A stretch of DNA of 64,000 nucleotides from Candidatus Bathyarchaeota archaeon (GCA_003164295.1 PLTA01000039.1:383375-447374); one strand, 5' to 3'. Positions 8,875-18,737 are shown, counted from the stretch's first letter. Notes: generated by a model from the letters alone, not told the origin. Numbers and translations: made by a program.

Positions 8875-9933
8875 ATGACCATGAAACGAAAAGTTGCGAT
8901 ACTAGGAGCAACTGGAGCCGTTGGACAACGGTACATCCAATTATTGCAGGGGCACCCATGGTTCCAAATTGAAGTGCTTGCTGCTTCGGAGCGTTCAGCA
9001 GGCAAAAAATATGGTGATGCTTGCAACTGGGTAATGGAGTCAAATTTGCCAAAAGAAATTTCTGAAATGCCTGTAGCAAGCGCTGACGTTGAATCTGTGG
9101 AGAAGGCAGGCGACGTGGATTTGGTGTTTTCTTCGTTGCCTGGCGATTTGGCGGGACCCGTTGAATCCGAATTTGCAGCGCTTTTTCCAGTTTTTAGCAA
9201 AGCAAGTGCTCATCGGATGGAAAAAGATGTTCCGTTAATTATTCCAGAGATTAATCCAGACCACGCAGATTTAATCAAGGTTCAGCAGAAACAGCGCGGT
9301 TGGAAAGGATTCATCACTACCGATCCTAATTGCAGTACGATTCAGCTTGCGATTTCGCTTAGGCCTTTGATGCAGTTTGGCTTAAAAGAAATCATTGTAA
9401 CAACTATGCAGGCACTTAGTGGAGCAGGATATCCAGGCGTGCCTTCACTTGACATAATTGATAATGTTGTTCCCTTCATTTCAGGCGAAGAAGAGAAAAT
9501 GGAGGCCGAAGCCCTAAAAATACTTGGTAACTTCAACGGGAAAGTTATTCAGAACGCCGATTTCAAGCTTAGCGCGAGCTGCAATCGGGTGCACGTTAAA
9601 GATGGGCATTTAGAATCGGTCTTCATAAAACTTGACCAAGAACCTTCAATTCAAGAGATTGAAGATGCATTTAGCAATTTCAAAGGTGAACCGCAAAAGC
9701 TCAAATTACCATCTGCCCCCGTAAATCCAATCGTGGTTCGACACGAGAAGAACAGGCCTCAGCCACGTTTTGACCGGGACGCAGGCTGCGGAATGAGCGT
9801 TGTAGTGGGTAGAATACGTAAGGACCCAATAATGACTCTCAAATACATGTGTCTTGGGCATAATACGATTCGAGGCGGCGCTGGAGCAGGCATTCTGAGC
9901 GCTGAGCTTTTTGTTGCAAAAGGCTTAGCTTAA
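8875..9933 (+). CDS. asd: Aspartate-semialdehyde dehydrogenase
   Basis: Makes aspartate semialdehyde from aspartyl phosphate, feeding lysine, threonine and methionine. N-terminal NADP fold [14 protein letters not shown], active-site cysteine in TTDPNCST, and the archaeal/fungal-type ending with the [18 protein letters not shown] region. Length 352 is typical of that branch. It is placed inside the lysine operon; no aspartate kinase gene is visible in the window. Confidence 0.95.
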   Translation: MTMKRKVAILGATGAVGQRYIQLLQGHPWFQIEVLAASERSAGKKYGDACNWVMESNLPKEISEMPVASADVESVEKAGDVDLVFSSLPGDLAGPVESEFAALFPVFSKASAHRMEKDVPLIIPEINPDHADLIKVQQKQRGWKGFITTDPNCSTIQLAISLRPLMQFGLKEIIVTTMQALSGAGYPGVPSLDIIDNVVPFISGEEEKMEAEALKILGNFNGKVIQNADFKLSASCNRVHVKDGHLESVFIKLDQEPSIQEIEDAFSNFKGEPQKLKLPSAPVNPIVVRHEKNRPQPRFDRDAGCGMSVVVGRIRKDPIMTLKYMCLGHNTIRGGAGAGILSAELFVAKGLA

Positions 9934-9956
9934 ACTCTTAAACATAGTAAGTCGAT

Positions 9957-11252
9957 GTGTATAATATGGTTAAGACTAAGAAGCTCCGTGAACCCTTAGA
10001 AGACCGAAAAGGCAGTTTGTTCTTTGACGGAGTTTCAGTTAAAGAGTTAGCTCAAAAATATGATACTCCATTATATGTAGTAAGCGAGAAACGCATTAGA
10101 GATAATTACAATCGGATTTATGACGCTTTAATCCGCAATTACAAGTATGTGCGACTTTATTACGCTGCAAAGGCAAACTCTAACCTCGCTGTTCTAAAGA
10201 TTCTGCAGTCACAAGGTGCATATTTAGACACAGTAAGCCCTGGTGAAGTATTCATGGGCTTACTTAGTGGATACACACAAGACCGCATAATGTTCACAGG
10301 AACTAGCGTACGAAACGACGAGTTAAAAGTTCTTGCAGATGCAAACGTCACCATAAATATCGATTCTCAATCAGAACTAGACAGGCTCCTAAAAATTGCC
10401 GTCCCACCGATTGTATCAGTGCGTATTAACCCCGAAATCGGTGCAGGTCACCATAGCCATTGCATAACCGCTGGACCAGACTCAAAATTTGGGCTTTGGG
10501 CAGAAGAGGCAATTCAAGCTTATGCGATTGCCAAAAGAGCAAGAGTGGAACGATTCGGCATTCATATGCACATAGGCTCAGGCATCCTTGAAGTGGAACC
10601 CTATGTGTTGGCAATAGATAAACTATTGAGTATTGCTAAGAGGATTCATGAAGAAGTAGGCATCGAGTTTGAATTCATCGACATCGGCGGCGGATTTGGT
10701 GTTCCTTACAAGCCAGAAGACAAAGAATTCGATTTATTAGAGTTTGCAAACAAAGTAGTGGCGCCATTCAAAGCTAAAGTCGCTGAATATGGTCTTGGTA
10801 AACCGTTTTTGTGTATTGAACCCGGCAGATACTTAGTTTGTGATGCGAGCATTTTGCTCACAGAAGTTAACACTGTCAAGGTGACACCTTCTAAAAAGTT
10901 CATTGGCGTAGATGCAGGTTTCAACACACTAGTTAGACCGACAATGTATGGCTCATATCACCCAATATTAGTTGCCAACAAGCTTGGAGTAGCAAATAAA
11001 GAAACCTACGATGTAGTCGGTCCAATCTGCGAGTCAGGCGATGCCTTAGCTAAAGACCGGGAAATGCCTGCCATTGAAGAAGGAGATTTGCTGGCAGTTT
11101 TAAACGCTGGAGCCTACGGTTTCAGCATGAGTTCACAATACAATTCACGGCCAAGAGCGGCAGAAGTACTGATAAGACAAGGCAAATCATTTTTGATTAG
11201 AGAGCGCGAGCAACTGAATAATTTAACAGCTAATCAACGGGCGGCAGATTGA
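9957..11252 (+). CDS. lysA: Diaminopimelate decarboxylase
   Basis: PLP enzyme that decarboxylates meso-diaminopimelate to lysine, the last step. The PLP lysine lies in YYAAKANSN, the glycine-rich phosphate loop in DIGGGFGVPY, and substrate residues in EPGRYLV and GPICESGD. The frame opens with GTG 9957; an in-frame ATG at 9966 is an equally good start and leaves 428 residues. It begins 23 bases after asd and ends 3 bases before dapF. Confidence 0.95.
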   Translation: MYNMVKTKKLREPLEDRKGSLFFDGVSVKELAQKYDTPLYVVSEKRIRDNYNRIYDALIRNYKYVRLYYAAKANSNLAVLKILQSQGAYLDTVSPGEVFMGLLSGYTQDRIMFTGTSVRNDELKVLADANVTINIDSQSELDRLLKIAVPPIVSVRINPEIGAGHHSHCITAGPDSKFGLWAEEAIQAYAIAKRARVERFGIHMHIGSGILEVEPYVLAIDKLLSIAKRIHEEVGIEFEFIDIGGGFGVPYKPEDKEFDLLEFANKVVAPFKAKVAEYGLGKPFLCIEPGRYLVCDASILLTEVNTVKVTPSKKFIGVDAGFNTLVRPTMYGSYHPILVANKLGVANKETYDVVGPICESGDALAKDREMPAIEEGDLLAVLNAGAYGFSMSSQYNSRPRAAEVLIRQGKSFLIREREQLNNLTANQRAAD

Positions 11253-11255
11253 CCT

Positions 11256-12089
11256 ATGTGTTTCTGGAAGATGCATGGTTTAGGCAACGATTACGTAGTA
11301 ATTGACAACAGAGACGAAAGAATAAGCGGCACGCAGGCTACAAATTTAGCCAAGCGGATTTGTGAGAGACGCTTCTCAGTTGGAGCAGACGGGCTCTTGC
11401 TGATTTCTAACTCAAAATTGGCTGATACAAAAATGCGGATTTTTAACGCTGACGGGAGCGAAGCCGAAATGTGCGGCAACGGTATACGCTGTTTCGCCAA
11501 GTATTGTTTCGAAAACGGCATCGTTTCTAAAGAGGAGTTTATTGTTGAGACTTTATCTGGCATAAAGCATGTTTGGCTGTCGCTTAAAAATAAAGAAGTT
11601 GCAGCTGTGAAAGTAGATATGGGCGCCCCGAACTGGCAAAGAAGTTCTCTTCCCATGGTTGGGCAAGGTACCTGCATCAACGAAAACTTAAACGTTGATG
11701 GGAAAAACTACAAGATAACCTGTCTTTCTATCGGCAATCCCCATTGCGTAATATTTGTTGACAAAGTAGACGATTTTCCGGTGGAGCAAATCGGACCAAA
11801 AATTGAAAATCACAAAGCTTTTCCGAAAAGAACCAATGTCGGCTTCGTTCAAGTCTTAAACAGAAACGAGTTGAAAGTTCGTGTTTGGGAGCGAGGCTGC
11901 GGAGAAACCTTAGCTTGCGGGACAGGAACCTGCGCTGCTGTAGCTGCTGCAAAAAAGCTTGGACTGATTGGCGACAAAGTTACTGTTCATGTGCTTGGAG
12001 GGAATTTAGAAGTGGAAGCGGTCGAAAGTTTGTTTTTGAGCGGAGCAGCTGAAAAAGTTTTTGAAGGAATACTTTTTGGAGAACCATAA
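11256..12089 (+). CDS. dapF: Diaminopimelate epimerase
   Basis: Interconverts LL- and meso-diaminopimelate without cofactor, using two cysteines. Both are visible: EMCGNGIRC and GETLACGTGTC. The N-terminal KMHGLGNDYVVID is typical. Length 277 is normal. It lies three bases after lysA, and one base separates its stop from the best dapL start, so the operon continues. Confidence 0.96.
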   Translation: MCFWKMHGLGNDYVVIDNRDERISGTQATNLAKRICERRFSVGADGLLLISNSKLADTKMRIFNADGSEAEMCGNGIRCFAKYCFENGIVSKEEFIVETLSGIKHVWLSLKNKEVAAVKVDMGAPNWQRSSLPMVGQGTCINENLNVDGKNYKITCLSIGNPHCVIFVDKVDDFPVEQIGPKIENHKAFPKRTNVGFVQVLNRNELKVRVWERGCGETLACGTGTCAAVAAAKKLGLIGDKVTVHVLGGNLEVEAVESLFLSGAAEKVFEGILFGEP

Positions 12090-12090
12090 A

Positions 12091-13251
12091 ATGACCTTTG
12101 AATATGCTGATCGGATAAGGCGGTTGCCGCCATACTTGTTTGCTGAAATTGAGAAAGCCATTAAGGAAAAGAAAGCGCAAGGCGTAGACTTAATTTCGCT
12201 TAGCATTGGTGACCCCGATCTTCCGCCTCCAAAATTTATCATAGAAGCGCTCAAAGAAGAAGCTGCCAACCCAAAGAACCATAACTACTCTTTTAGTCAA
12301 GGTGAACCAGACTTCCGAGAGGCTGTTGTAGGCTGGTACAAAGAACGGTTTAAGGTTGATTTGCAACAGGATCAAGTAGTTGCGTTGTTGGGCTCCAAAG
12401 AGGGCATAGCAAACATTGCCCGCGCCTTCATTAACCCGGGTGACCATGCCCTCGTACCTGACCCAGCATACCCTGTCTACGCTAACGGAAGTACAATTCT
12501 CTGCGATGGTATCGCCGTGCCGTTGCCGCTACTTGAGAAGAACAGTTTCAAACCAGATTTTGAGGTGGTAAATACGAAGGGGATCAAAATGATGTTTCTC
12601 AATTACCCCAACAATCCAACAGCAGCTGCAGTGGATAAAGCGTTTCTCAAAGAAGCGGTAGACTTCGCTAAAGACAATAACATCATTCTTTGTTTTGACA
12701 ACGCTTACTCCGAAATTACCTACGATGGCTACCGAGCACCAAGCATCTTGGAGGTTGAATGCGCCATGGATGTTGCCGTTGAGTTTCATTCACTTTCAAA
12801 AACATTTAACATGACCGGTGATCGCATCGGCTTTGCGGTAGGAAACAAACAGCTTGTCAGCGGCTTAACCAAAGTTAAGTCACAAATAGATTCGGGACCA
12901 CCAGTCTACACGCAGAAAGTCGCGGTCAAGGCCTTAGCCGCTTATAAAAACGGTGAACCTCCCGCTTTCCTAAAAGAAAACAACCAAATTCTGCAAGAAC
13001 GTCGCGATTTGCTCGTTGAAACGCTTTGCAAAATCGGATACAAATGTGACAAACCCAAAGCAACATTTTACGTTTGGGTAAACTGCAAAGGCGACTCAAT
13101 GAAGTTCACCGCAAAACTGCTTGATGTTGGTGTGGCTGTGACGCCTGGCATCGGTTTTGGCAAGTTCGGCGAAGGCTACGCAAGGATAACGTTTACTCAG
13201 CCCAAAGAACGCATAATCGAAGCCTGCAACAGAATTGCTGGCGCTTTCTAA
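12091..13251 (+). CDS. dapL: LL-diaminopimelate aminotransferase
   Basis: Class I/II PLP aminotransferase. It converts tetrahydrodipicolinate directly to LL-diaminopimelate, bypassing the acyl intermediates; no dapD, dapC or dapE is present, so the operon context supports this role. The PLP lysine is in SLSKTFNMTGDRIG; NYPNNPT and the C-terminal arginine region YARITFT are conserved. ATG 12091 was chosen because it directly follows the dapF stop; a frame opening at 12061 would overlap dapF by 29 bases. Confidence 0.92.
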   Translation: MTFEYADRIRRLPPYLFAEIEKAIKEKKAQGVDLISLSIGDPDLPPPKFIIEALKEEAANPKNHNYSFSQGEPDFREAVVGWYKERFKVDLQQDQVVALLGSKEGIANIARAFINPGDHALVPDPAYPVYANGSTILCDGIAVPLPLLEKNSFKPDFEVVNTKGIKMMFLNYPNNPTAAAVDKAFLKEAVDFAKDNNIILCFDNAYSEITYDGYRAPSILEVECAMDVAVEFHSLSKTFNMTGDRIGFAVGNKQLVSGLTKVKSQIDSGPPVYTQKVAVKALAAYKNGEPPAFLKENNQILQERRDLLVETLCKIGYKCDKPKATFYVWVNCKGDSMKFTAKLLDVGVAVTPGIGFGKFGEGYARITFTQPKERIIEACNRIAGAF

Positions 13252-13306
13252 TTTTTTTCCCAAAGTTTTTATTTAGTTTCATTTTAATTGCTTGCTAGTG
13301 TATTTA

Positions 13307-13690
13307 ATGTCAGAAGAGCAACAGAAAAAGAAGAAAAAGAGAAAGCAGCGAACAATTCTTGTGGAAAACCAGGGAGCTCAAAGTGAAGTTTTGTCCGATT
13401 TAGTTCAAGGGCTTGAAGAGCTCGCAAAAGAGAAAAAATACATTGACATTCAAGGTTGTCCAAAATGCAAGGGTCCATTTGTTCGCCAAGTTGGCAATAT
13501 GGGTGGAGATACTTCGGCTCACATCGGTTTTACTCCCCCTGCCTTTGTGTGTGGCGAATGCGGTTGGAGGGGGAAGACGGTGCTAAAAGCAACAAACAAA
13601 CCGACAACTGTAAAAGACGTTGTTATTGTGGCAGAGGCTACTGATGCGGCTGAAAAACAGGGTAAAAAGAAAAGATGGTTTGCTAAATAA
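13307..13690 (+). CDS. Zinc-ribbon protein, unknown function
   Basis: A 127-residue protein with a lysine-rich N-terminus (a run of K after MSEEQQ), a helical stretch, then a zinc ribbon with CPKC and CGEC pairs about 40 residues apart. ATG 13307 was preferred over an upstream in-frame TTG at 13292. It stands 55 bases after dapL and converges with the dehydrogenase gene. RNA or protein binding is possible from the basic tail plus ribbon, but nothing more specific is visible. Confidence 0.6.
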   Translation: MSEEQQKKKKKRKQRTILVENQGAQSEVLSDLVQGLEELAKEKKYIDIQGCPKCKGPFVRQVGNMGGDTSAHIGFTPPAFVCGECGWRGKTVLKATNKPTTVKDVVIVAEATDAAEKQGKKKRWFAK

Positions 13691-13750
13691 AATAATCTTT
13701 AGTTTTTTCTGCAAAGTAAGAAAACAAAAAAGAAAAGTTGGGTTAGATGT

Positions 13751-14686
13751 TTATTTTGCTGCTGCCTTAGCGAGTTTCTTTAGGATTTGGTCTTTAGCAA
13801 TTGTGTATGCGATTGAGTAGTCAAAGAGTCCCTGTGGCTCGGCGGTTGCGCGTTTAATCATTTCTGTTTCGGTTTTGATTTTGAGTTTGCCGATAGCCAA
13901 TGCACCTATGCCATAAACCCCTGGTTTGAGTTCTTTACTATCATCATTTGGAGCTAAGCCTTCAACGCCTAACGGTTTGATTGCGTTGATGTCTGCGACA
14001 ATCTTGCATGAAGCACTAATTTGTGCTTGCGAGAGTAGTTGTATTCCACCCGCGCCTGCTGAAAGAATAATTTCTGCATCTTTGGTAGCTTCTGCTGTTT
14101 GTTCAGGTTTCGTGACTTCGACAACTGTGACTCTTTTTGCGCCAACTTCAGCGTTTATTTTATCAGCGACAGCTTGTCCTTTCGCCAATGCTCGTGACGT
14201 GATGATTACGTTTGCTTTTTCAGCAGCGTAGATTCTTGCTGCTGTTTGCCCGACTGGTCCTGTGCCTGCTAACACTGTGACTTTTTTACCTTCAAGTGAC
14301 CCAAAGCCTTTTTTCATTGCTACTCCGAATGTTTTAGCTACTGCGGCTGCGGCTGTTGAATATCCTCCTCTTGGATCAACAATTATGCTGTTCCCCCACG
14401 GAGCTGATTTCATGGCTTTTTGCGTTGCTTCAACTACTTTTTCGACCATTTCGAAGTTGCTTCCGTTTATGAAGATTTTTGTGTGTTTTGCGCCTTCTGG
14501 TCCACGAGGGAACAATAGGTCAAACACGATTTTTGGAGCGTCAGCATCGGTCACATTTTCGTATTTGAATATCATTGAGTCTGGAAAAGCATCTATCGCG
14601 ACAAGCATGTCAAATGGACTGCAATATTTGTCTGTATCAAGGAAAACAAAAACTGTTTTGAAACTTGGTGGTTGTGGTTGTGCCAA
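13751..14686 (-). CDS. Methylene-tetrahydromethanopterin dehydrogenase, MtdA/MtdB-like
   Basis: NAD(P)-dependent oxidation of methylene- to methenyl-tetrahydropterin in C1 metabolism. The N-terminal substrate domain has DTDKYCSPFDMLVAID, and the Rossmann domain has VLAGTGPVGQTAA, both characteristic of the MtdA/MtdB family first known from methylotrophic bacteria. Length 311 is slightly above the usual 290. It is a lone gene converging on a zinc-ribbon gene. Pterin choice (H4MPT or H4F) and cofactor choice cannot be read from the sequence. It differs from the F420-dependent Mtd of methanogens. Confidence 0.85.
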   Translation of the reverse strand: MAQPQPPSFKTVFVFLDTDKYCSPFDMLVAIDAFPDSMIFKYENVTDADAPKIVFDLLFPRGPEGAKHTKIFINGSNFEMVEKVVEATQKAMKSAPWGNSIIVDPRGGYSTAAAAVAKTFGVAMKKGFGSLEGKKVTVLAGTGPVGQTAARIYAAEKANVIITSRALAKGQAVADKINAEVGAKRVTVVEVTKPEQTAEATKDAEIILSAGAGGIQLLSQAQISASCKIVADINAIKPLGVEGLAPNDDSKELKPGVYGIGALAIGKLKIKTETEMIKRATAEPQGLFDYSIAYTIAKDQILKKLAKAAAK

Positions 14687-14841
14687 TTTTTAACACCTTA
14701 CCTGTGTGTGATGCAGTTTAACGATTTAAGAATTGTCTAGTTTTTTTTGGTACTCTTAGATCATACTTTTGCTTGAACCGCAATTGTTTAATAAGTTAGC
14801 TTTCAGAGTTCTAGCGATTAAAACTAAGAAGGATCTTTCAA

Positions 14842-15885
14842 TTGTCCATAAATGAAAATTTAGAGAAGCTTTCTAATGCCTGTGGCGTAACAGGCAGAGA
14901 AACTGAAGTTAGAGAATTAATGATTCGCCTCATGACCCCCTACGCAGACGAAATAATTGTTGATCGTCTTGAAAATGTTATAGCAATCAAAAAAGGAAAA
15001 GAAAAATCGCCAAAGATTATGCTGGCAGCTCACATGGACGAAGTCGGCTTAATGGTTAAAACAATCACTAAAGACGGCTTTTTGCAATTCGCTAAAATGG
15101 GGGGAATCGATGACCGTATCTTACCCGCTCAGAAAGTTACAGTTTTTTCAAGAAAAGGTCAGTTTTCCGGAATAATCGGTTCTAAACCGCCTCATATTCA
15201 AAAAGAAGAGGAACGAAAAAAAATCATTAGTTCAGATGAACTCTTCATTGACATCGGAGCAGAAAACAAAGAAGACGTCTTAACAATGGGCATTGCAGTT
15301 GGCGACCCAGTAGGTTTTGATATTCAATATGTTAAGTTAGGCAAGGACGTTGTTGTTGGGAAAGCCTTCGATAATCGAGCAGGCTGCGTCACAATGATTG
15401 AAGCGCTAAAGCTAATGGAAAAAACTGATTTCACAATTTACGCTGTTGGTACAGTTCAAGAAGAGGTGGGCTTGCGAGGTGCAGGTGCAGCCGCCTTCAG
15501 CATCGACCCTGACTTGGCAATAGCTCTCGACGTAACCATAGCCGGTGATACTCCAGGCGTAAGAGAATTTGATACGACTGTAAAGATGGGGAAAGGTCCA
15601 GCGCTGACAATCACAGATTCAGGCTTAATCACTTCGGGCAAGATTTTACGTTGGCTCATTGACTCGGCTGAAGAAGAAAAAATTCCATTCCAGATTGAAA
15701 CAGGCTTAATGGGTTCAACTGATGCGGCAAAAATTTCGCTTTCAAGGCAAGGCATTCCATGTGGTAACATCTCAATGCCTGTACGTTATATCCACAGTCC
15801 AGTAGGCATGATGAGCCTTAAGGACATCGAAAGTTGTGCCAAACTCACCGTTGCCGCAATCCAGCGAACCTCAAAATATTTCTGA
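14842..15885 (+). CDS. M42 family aminopeptidase (tetrahedral, TET-like)
   Basis: Cytoplasmic dinuclear metallopeptidase that trims peptides after proteasome action. Metal and catalytic residues are in order: AAHMDEVG, FDNRAG, VQEEVGLRGA, a later aspartate in ALDVTIAGDTPG, and the histidine in RYIHSP. Length 347 is typical. The start is TTG 14842 behind AAGAAGGATC. The next gene follows 12 bases later. Confidence 0.92.
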   Translation: MSINENLEKLSNACGVTGRETEVRELMIRLMTPYADEIIVDRLENVIAIKKGKEKSPKIMLAAHMDEVGLMVKTITKDGFLQFAKMGGIDDRILPAQKVTVFSRKGQFSGIIGSKPPHIQKEEERKKIISSDELFIDIGAENKEDVLTMGIAVGDPVGFDIQYVKLGKDVVVGKAFDNRAGCVTMIEALKLMEKTDFTIYAVGTVQEEVGLRGAGAAAFSIDPDLAIALDVTIAGDTPGVREFDTTVKMGKGPALTITDSGLITSGKILRWLIDSAEEEKIPFQIETGLMGSTDAAKISLSRQGIPCGNISMPVRYIHSPVGMMSLKDIESCAKLTVAAIQRTSKYF

Positions 15886-15897
15886 GGAGCAAAAAAC

Positions 15898-16353
15898 ATG
15901 TCTTCAAATCAAAAAGTCGTAGAAAAATCCCTGAAATATTACCAAAGCGGATATAACTGCGCAGAAAGCGTGCTCTTGGCGTTATACGAGCATTTGGAAC
16001 CAAAAGGGAAAAATGAGTTGATTCCTAAAATTGCAGCTGGCTTCGGCGGCGGAATTGGACGGTGCGGCTCGGTTTGCGGAGCGTTGACAGGTAGCATTAT
16101 GGCAGTCGGCATCAAATACGCAGACAATGATTCTGCGGTTCAAAAACGCGCACAAGCTTACGTTAATGCAAAAACGCTTCTTAAACAATTTGAAAAACAA
16201 CAAGGAACAACATTCTGCAGAGACTTAATAAAATATGACCTATCCAACTCCGAGGAGCTAGAGAAGTTCCGTAAAGAAGGTTTACCCCAAAAAGTCTGCT
16301 CAAAAGTGATTGCAGCCGCCATAGAAAACTTTCTTGCCTTGGAACGCAAGTAG
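15898..16353 (+). CDS. C_GCAxxG_C_C family redox protein
   Basis: A 151-residue member of a small family named for its cysteine pattern. Visible elements are GYNCAES, GFGGGIGRCGSVCGALTG and later cysteines in TFCRDL and QKVCS. These are thought to bind a cofactor or cluster; electron-transfer roles are proposed for relatives. A ribosome site GAGGAG precedes the ATG, and it is probably co-transcribed with the M42 peptidase 12 bases upstream. Substrate unknown. Confidence 0.85.
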   Translation: MSSNQKVVEKSLKYYQSGYNCAESVLLALYEHLEPKGKNELIPKIAAGFGGGIGRCGSVCGALTGSIMAVGIKYADNDSAVQKRAQAYVNAKTLLKQFEKQQGTTFCRDLIKYDLSNSEELEKFRKEGLPQKVCSKVIAAAIENFLALERK

Positions 16354-16426
16354 TCTTCCATATCGTTTACTATATTTAGCGAAAGCATTTTTAGAAGATT
16401 CAACCCCTTTATCTTTGGTCTTAACT

Positions 16427-16882
16427 ATGAATACTGATTCGGGGCCGAAATTTGAAGGAAAATTCGAGTTTCTTGAACACACTGCAGATGTTTTCATTCG
16501 AGCGCATGGCAAAACAATGGAAGAAGCCTACGAAAACGCGGCCCTCGCAATGTTCGAAACTATGACTGACTCTGACAAAATAGCTCAAACACAAGAACAA
16601 ACCTTAGAGGTTGAAGCCGAAGACCAATATGCGCTCCTCTATAATTGGCTTGAAGCATTGCTCGTAAAATTTGAAACCGAAAACGTGCTTTATTCAAAAT
16701 TTCAAATCATAAATTGGCAAGAAACCGCTGACATCTTCAAATTCAAAGCAAAAGTTTGGGGAGAAAAATTTGACCCTCAGAAACATCCCCAAAAGGTCGC
16801 TGTTAAAGCTGTAACTTACCATAGAATGGTAATAATAAGGGAAAAAGACCGAGTGATCTTAGAGTTTATTTTAGATATTTAG
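16427..16882 (+). CDS. Archease, RtcB cofactor
   Basis: Archease activates the RNA ligase RtcB and broadens its nucleotide use. The conserved N-terminal FEFLEHTADVFIRAHG, central LLYNWLEALLVKFE and C-terminal VKAVTYHRMVI are present. ATG 16427 is chosen because it places the family sequence at the N-terminus; the frame opens further upstream at 16334. It converges with adk and overlaps it by four bases. rtcB itself is 1.9 kb downstream at 18738. Confidence 0.93.
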   Translation: MNTDSGPKFEGKFEFLEHTADVFIRAHGKTMEEAYENAALAMFETMTDSDKIAQTQEQTLEVEAEDQYALLYNWLEALLVKFETENVLYSKFQIINWQETADIFKFKAKVWGEKFDPQKHPQKVAVKAVTYHRMVIIREKDRVILEFILDI

Positions 16883-17532
16883 GCTAGCTCAAGTTTCTTT
16901 AGTTCTGCAGTTAGCTTGTCAACGATTGGTTCTGGCGGCTGATCAAGACTTGTGGTGCTTGAAGTAACGAATGGTAGTTTTTTCTGCTTAAAATATTCCA
17001 AGAGCGGCTTAGTCTGCTCCTGATATACTTGAAGTCTTTTCTTAATAACTTCCTCGTTATCGTCTGAACGCTGATATAATGGTCCGCCGCATTTGTCACA
17101 TATGCCTTCAATATGTGGTTTTAAAAAGCGAACGTTGTAAACTGTTCCGCAATTGCGGCATATTCTACGTGTTGATAAGCGTTCAATGATGATCCAATCT
17201 GGAACATCAAGCAGCAGGATAACATCAATTTTTGTAATGGCGTCTAACATTTTAGCTTGATCAAGTGTTCGGGGGTATCCATCAAGAATGAAGCTTTTGC
17301 CTTTTGGAATATTGCGTAATCGCTGCTTAAGAACTTCTATTACAACCTCGTCCGGGACAAGCAGACCCTTTTCCATGAAGCCCTTAACTTTTCTAGCTAT
17401 ATCCGAATCTTGTTTTGCTAATTCCCGAAAAATGTCGCCTGTGGCGATTACTTCAACTCCAAGTTTCTGTTGAAGCCTTGACGCATAAGTGCCTTTTCCA
17501 GCGCCTGGCGCTCCAATAATGATTGCTTTCAT
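16879..17532 (-). CDS. adk: Adenylate kinase, zinc-lid type
   Basis: Interconverts AMP, ADP and ATP. The P-loop is GAPGAGKGTYASRL, with the AMP-binding region DGYPRTLDQA. The LID domain carries a zinc site CRNCG...CDKCGG. At 217 residues it is the long-lid bacterial-like form rather than the short archaeal AdkA type. Its stop overlaps the archease stop by four bases on the opposite strand. Confidence 0.95.
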   Translation of the reverse strand: MKAIIIGAPGAGKGTYASRLQQKLGVEVIATGDIFRELAKQDSDIARKVKGFMEKGLLVPDEVVIEVLKQRLRNIPKGKSFILDGYPRTLDQAKMLDAITKIDVILLLDVPDWIIIERLSTRRICRNCGTVYNVRFLKPHIEGICDKCGGPLYQRSDDNEEVIKKRLQVYQEQTKPLLEYFKQKKLPFVTSSTTSLDQPPEPIVDKLTAELKKLELA

Positions 17533-17780
17533 TTTAGTTTGCCAACCTTTAGCCTCTTCATAGAAGCGGTATCTATAATTAAATTTTGTGCGACCTAGAC
17601 ACGAAGTAATATAGTTAAATTGTAAGTTTCGCGTGCTCTACCAGCTGTATACCCGGCAGGTAATTATTTATGCAATTTAGTGATACATTTTGCAAATCCA
17701 GTTTTCCCCTTTTAGAGCCAATAAATGGAAACGTTTATGGCATAACAAAACCATCAAGCCTAAACTAAGGCGGCTATTGT

Positions 17781-18692
17781 TTGCATACAAAAAAGATCGG
17801 GACAAAACTCTTTCAAGTCGAGTTAGAAACAGGCGGTTTCAAAAACCTAATCTGCAGCTATGTAATAAAAGCAAACAAAATTATGCTAGTGGAGTCAGGT
17901 CCAACTTCTTCCGTACCCAACCTTATTTCTGGCTTAGAAGAACTTGATATCCCATTTGAAGATGTTCAATACGTCGCCATTACTCATATTCACTTAGACC
18001 ACGGTGGAGGTGTTGGCACACTTCTAAATTTTCTGCCCAACGCCAAAGTCATAGTTCACCCAAGAGGAATGCCTCATCTGATTAATCCTGACCGCCTTTG
18101 GATGTCAGCTCAAGGAGTTCTGGGGTTTGTTAGCGAAATTTTCGGCAAACCCGAGCCTGTTCCAAAAGAGCGAATTATTCCTGCTGCAGAGGGAACTTTT
18201 GATTTAGGTGAGGGCGCAAAAATGAAAATTATTGAAACGCTCGGTCACGCTTCGCACAACCTTAGTTACCAAGAACCCTTTAACGGGGGCGTTTTTCCAG
18301 GCGATGCGGCGGGCACATATTTTCCAGAATTTAACGTGGTAGTTCCCACAACACCTCCACCTTTCCATTTAGAAACCGCATTGACTTCTTTGGACAAATT
18401 AATCAGCTTACAACCAACCTCTCTTTACTACAGCCATTTTGGAAAAGCGACCGATGCAGTGCAACGCCTAAAAGATTACAAAATTCAGCTTCAATTGTGG
18501 GCAAGTATTACTACGCAGGGGGTAAAGGAAAATTGGAGTCTTGAGCAGATACGCAATAAAATTATGGTTGAAGACGAGGTCATGGGGCGAGTTGCTGGTT
18601 TTGTTAGCGCTCATCGTATTTACTCAAAAACGGTTTTGGAAAATTGCATAAGAGGATTTATCGAGTACATAAAGCAAAAACAGCTTTCATAA
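17781..18692 (+). CDS. Metallo-beta-lactamase fold hydrolase
   Basis: A 303-residue MBL-fold protein. The metal motif is ITHIHLDHGGG; further ligands appear in ETLGHASHNL (histidine) and FPGDAAGTYF (aspartate), with YYSHFG near the C-terminal part, the order expected for this fold. The start is TTG 17781. It lies 45 bases before rtcB on the same strand, so a role in RNA end processing is conceivable, but the sequence is closer to general MBL hydrolases than to RNase Z or CPSF types. Confidence 0.85.
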   Translation: MHTKKIGTKLFQVELETGGFKNLICSYVIKANKIMLVESGPTSSVPNLISGLEELDIPFEDVQYVAITHIHLDHGGGVGTLLNFLPNAKVIVHPRGMPHLINPDRLWMSAQGVLGFVSEIFGKPEPVPKERIIPAAEGTFDLGEGAKMKIIETLGHASHNLSYQEPFNGGVFPGDAAGTYFPEFNVVVPTTPPPFHLETALTSLDKLISLQPTSLYYSHFGKATDAVQRLKDYKIQLQLWASITTQGVKENWSLEQIRNKIMVEDEVMGRVAGFVSAHRIYSKTVLENCIRGFIEYIKQKQLS

Positions 18693-18737
18693 AAGTTTTA
18701 TAGTCTCACTTATCTTTTGTTTGCAAGGTGAAAATTT

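Noticed and set aside
17625..17680. Minus-strand tRNA-like 5' half containing CTGGTAGAGCACGCG
   Set aside because: The D-arm and start of an anticodon stem look tRNA-like, but no anticodon loop, T-arm or matching acceptor end follows within the next 100 bases. A split tRNA or remnant cannot be supported without a partner half.
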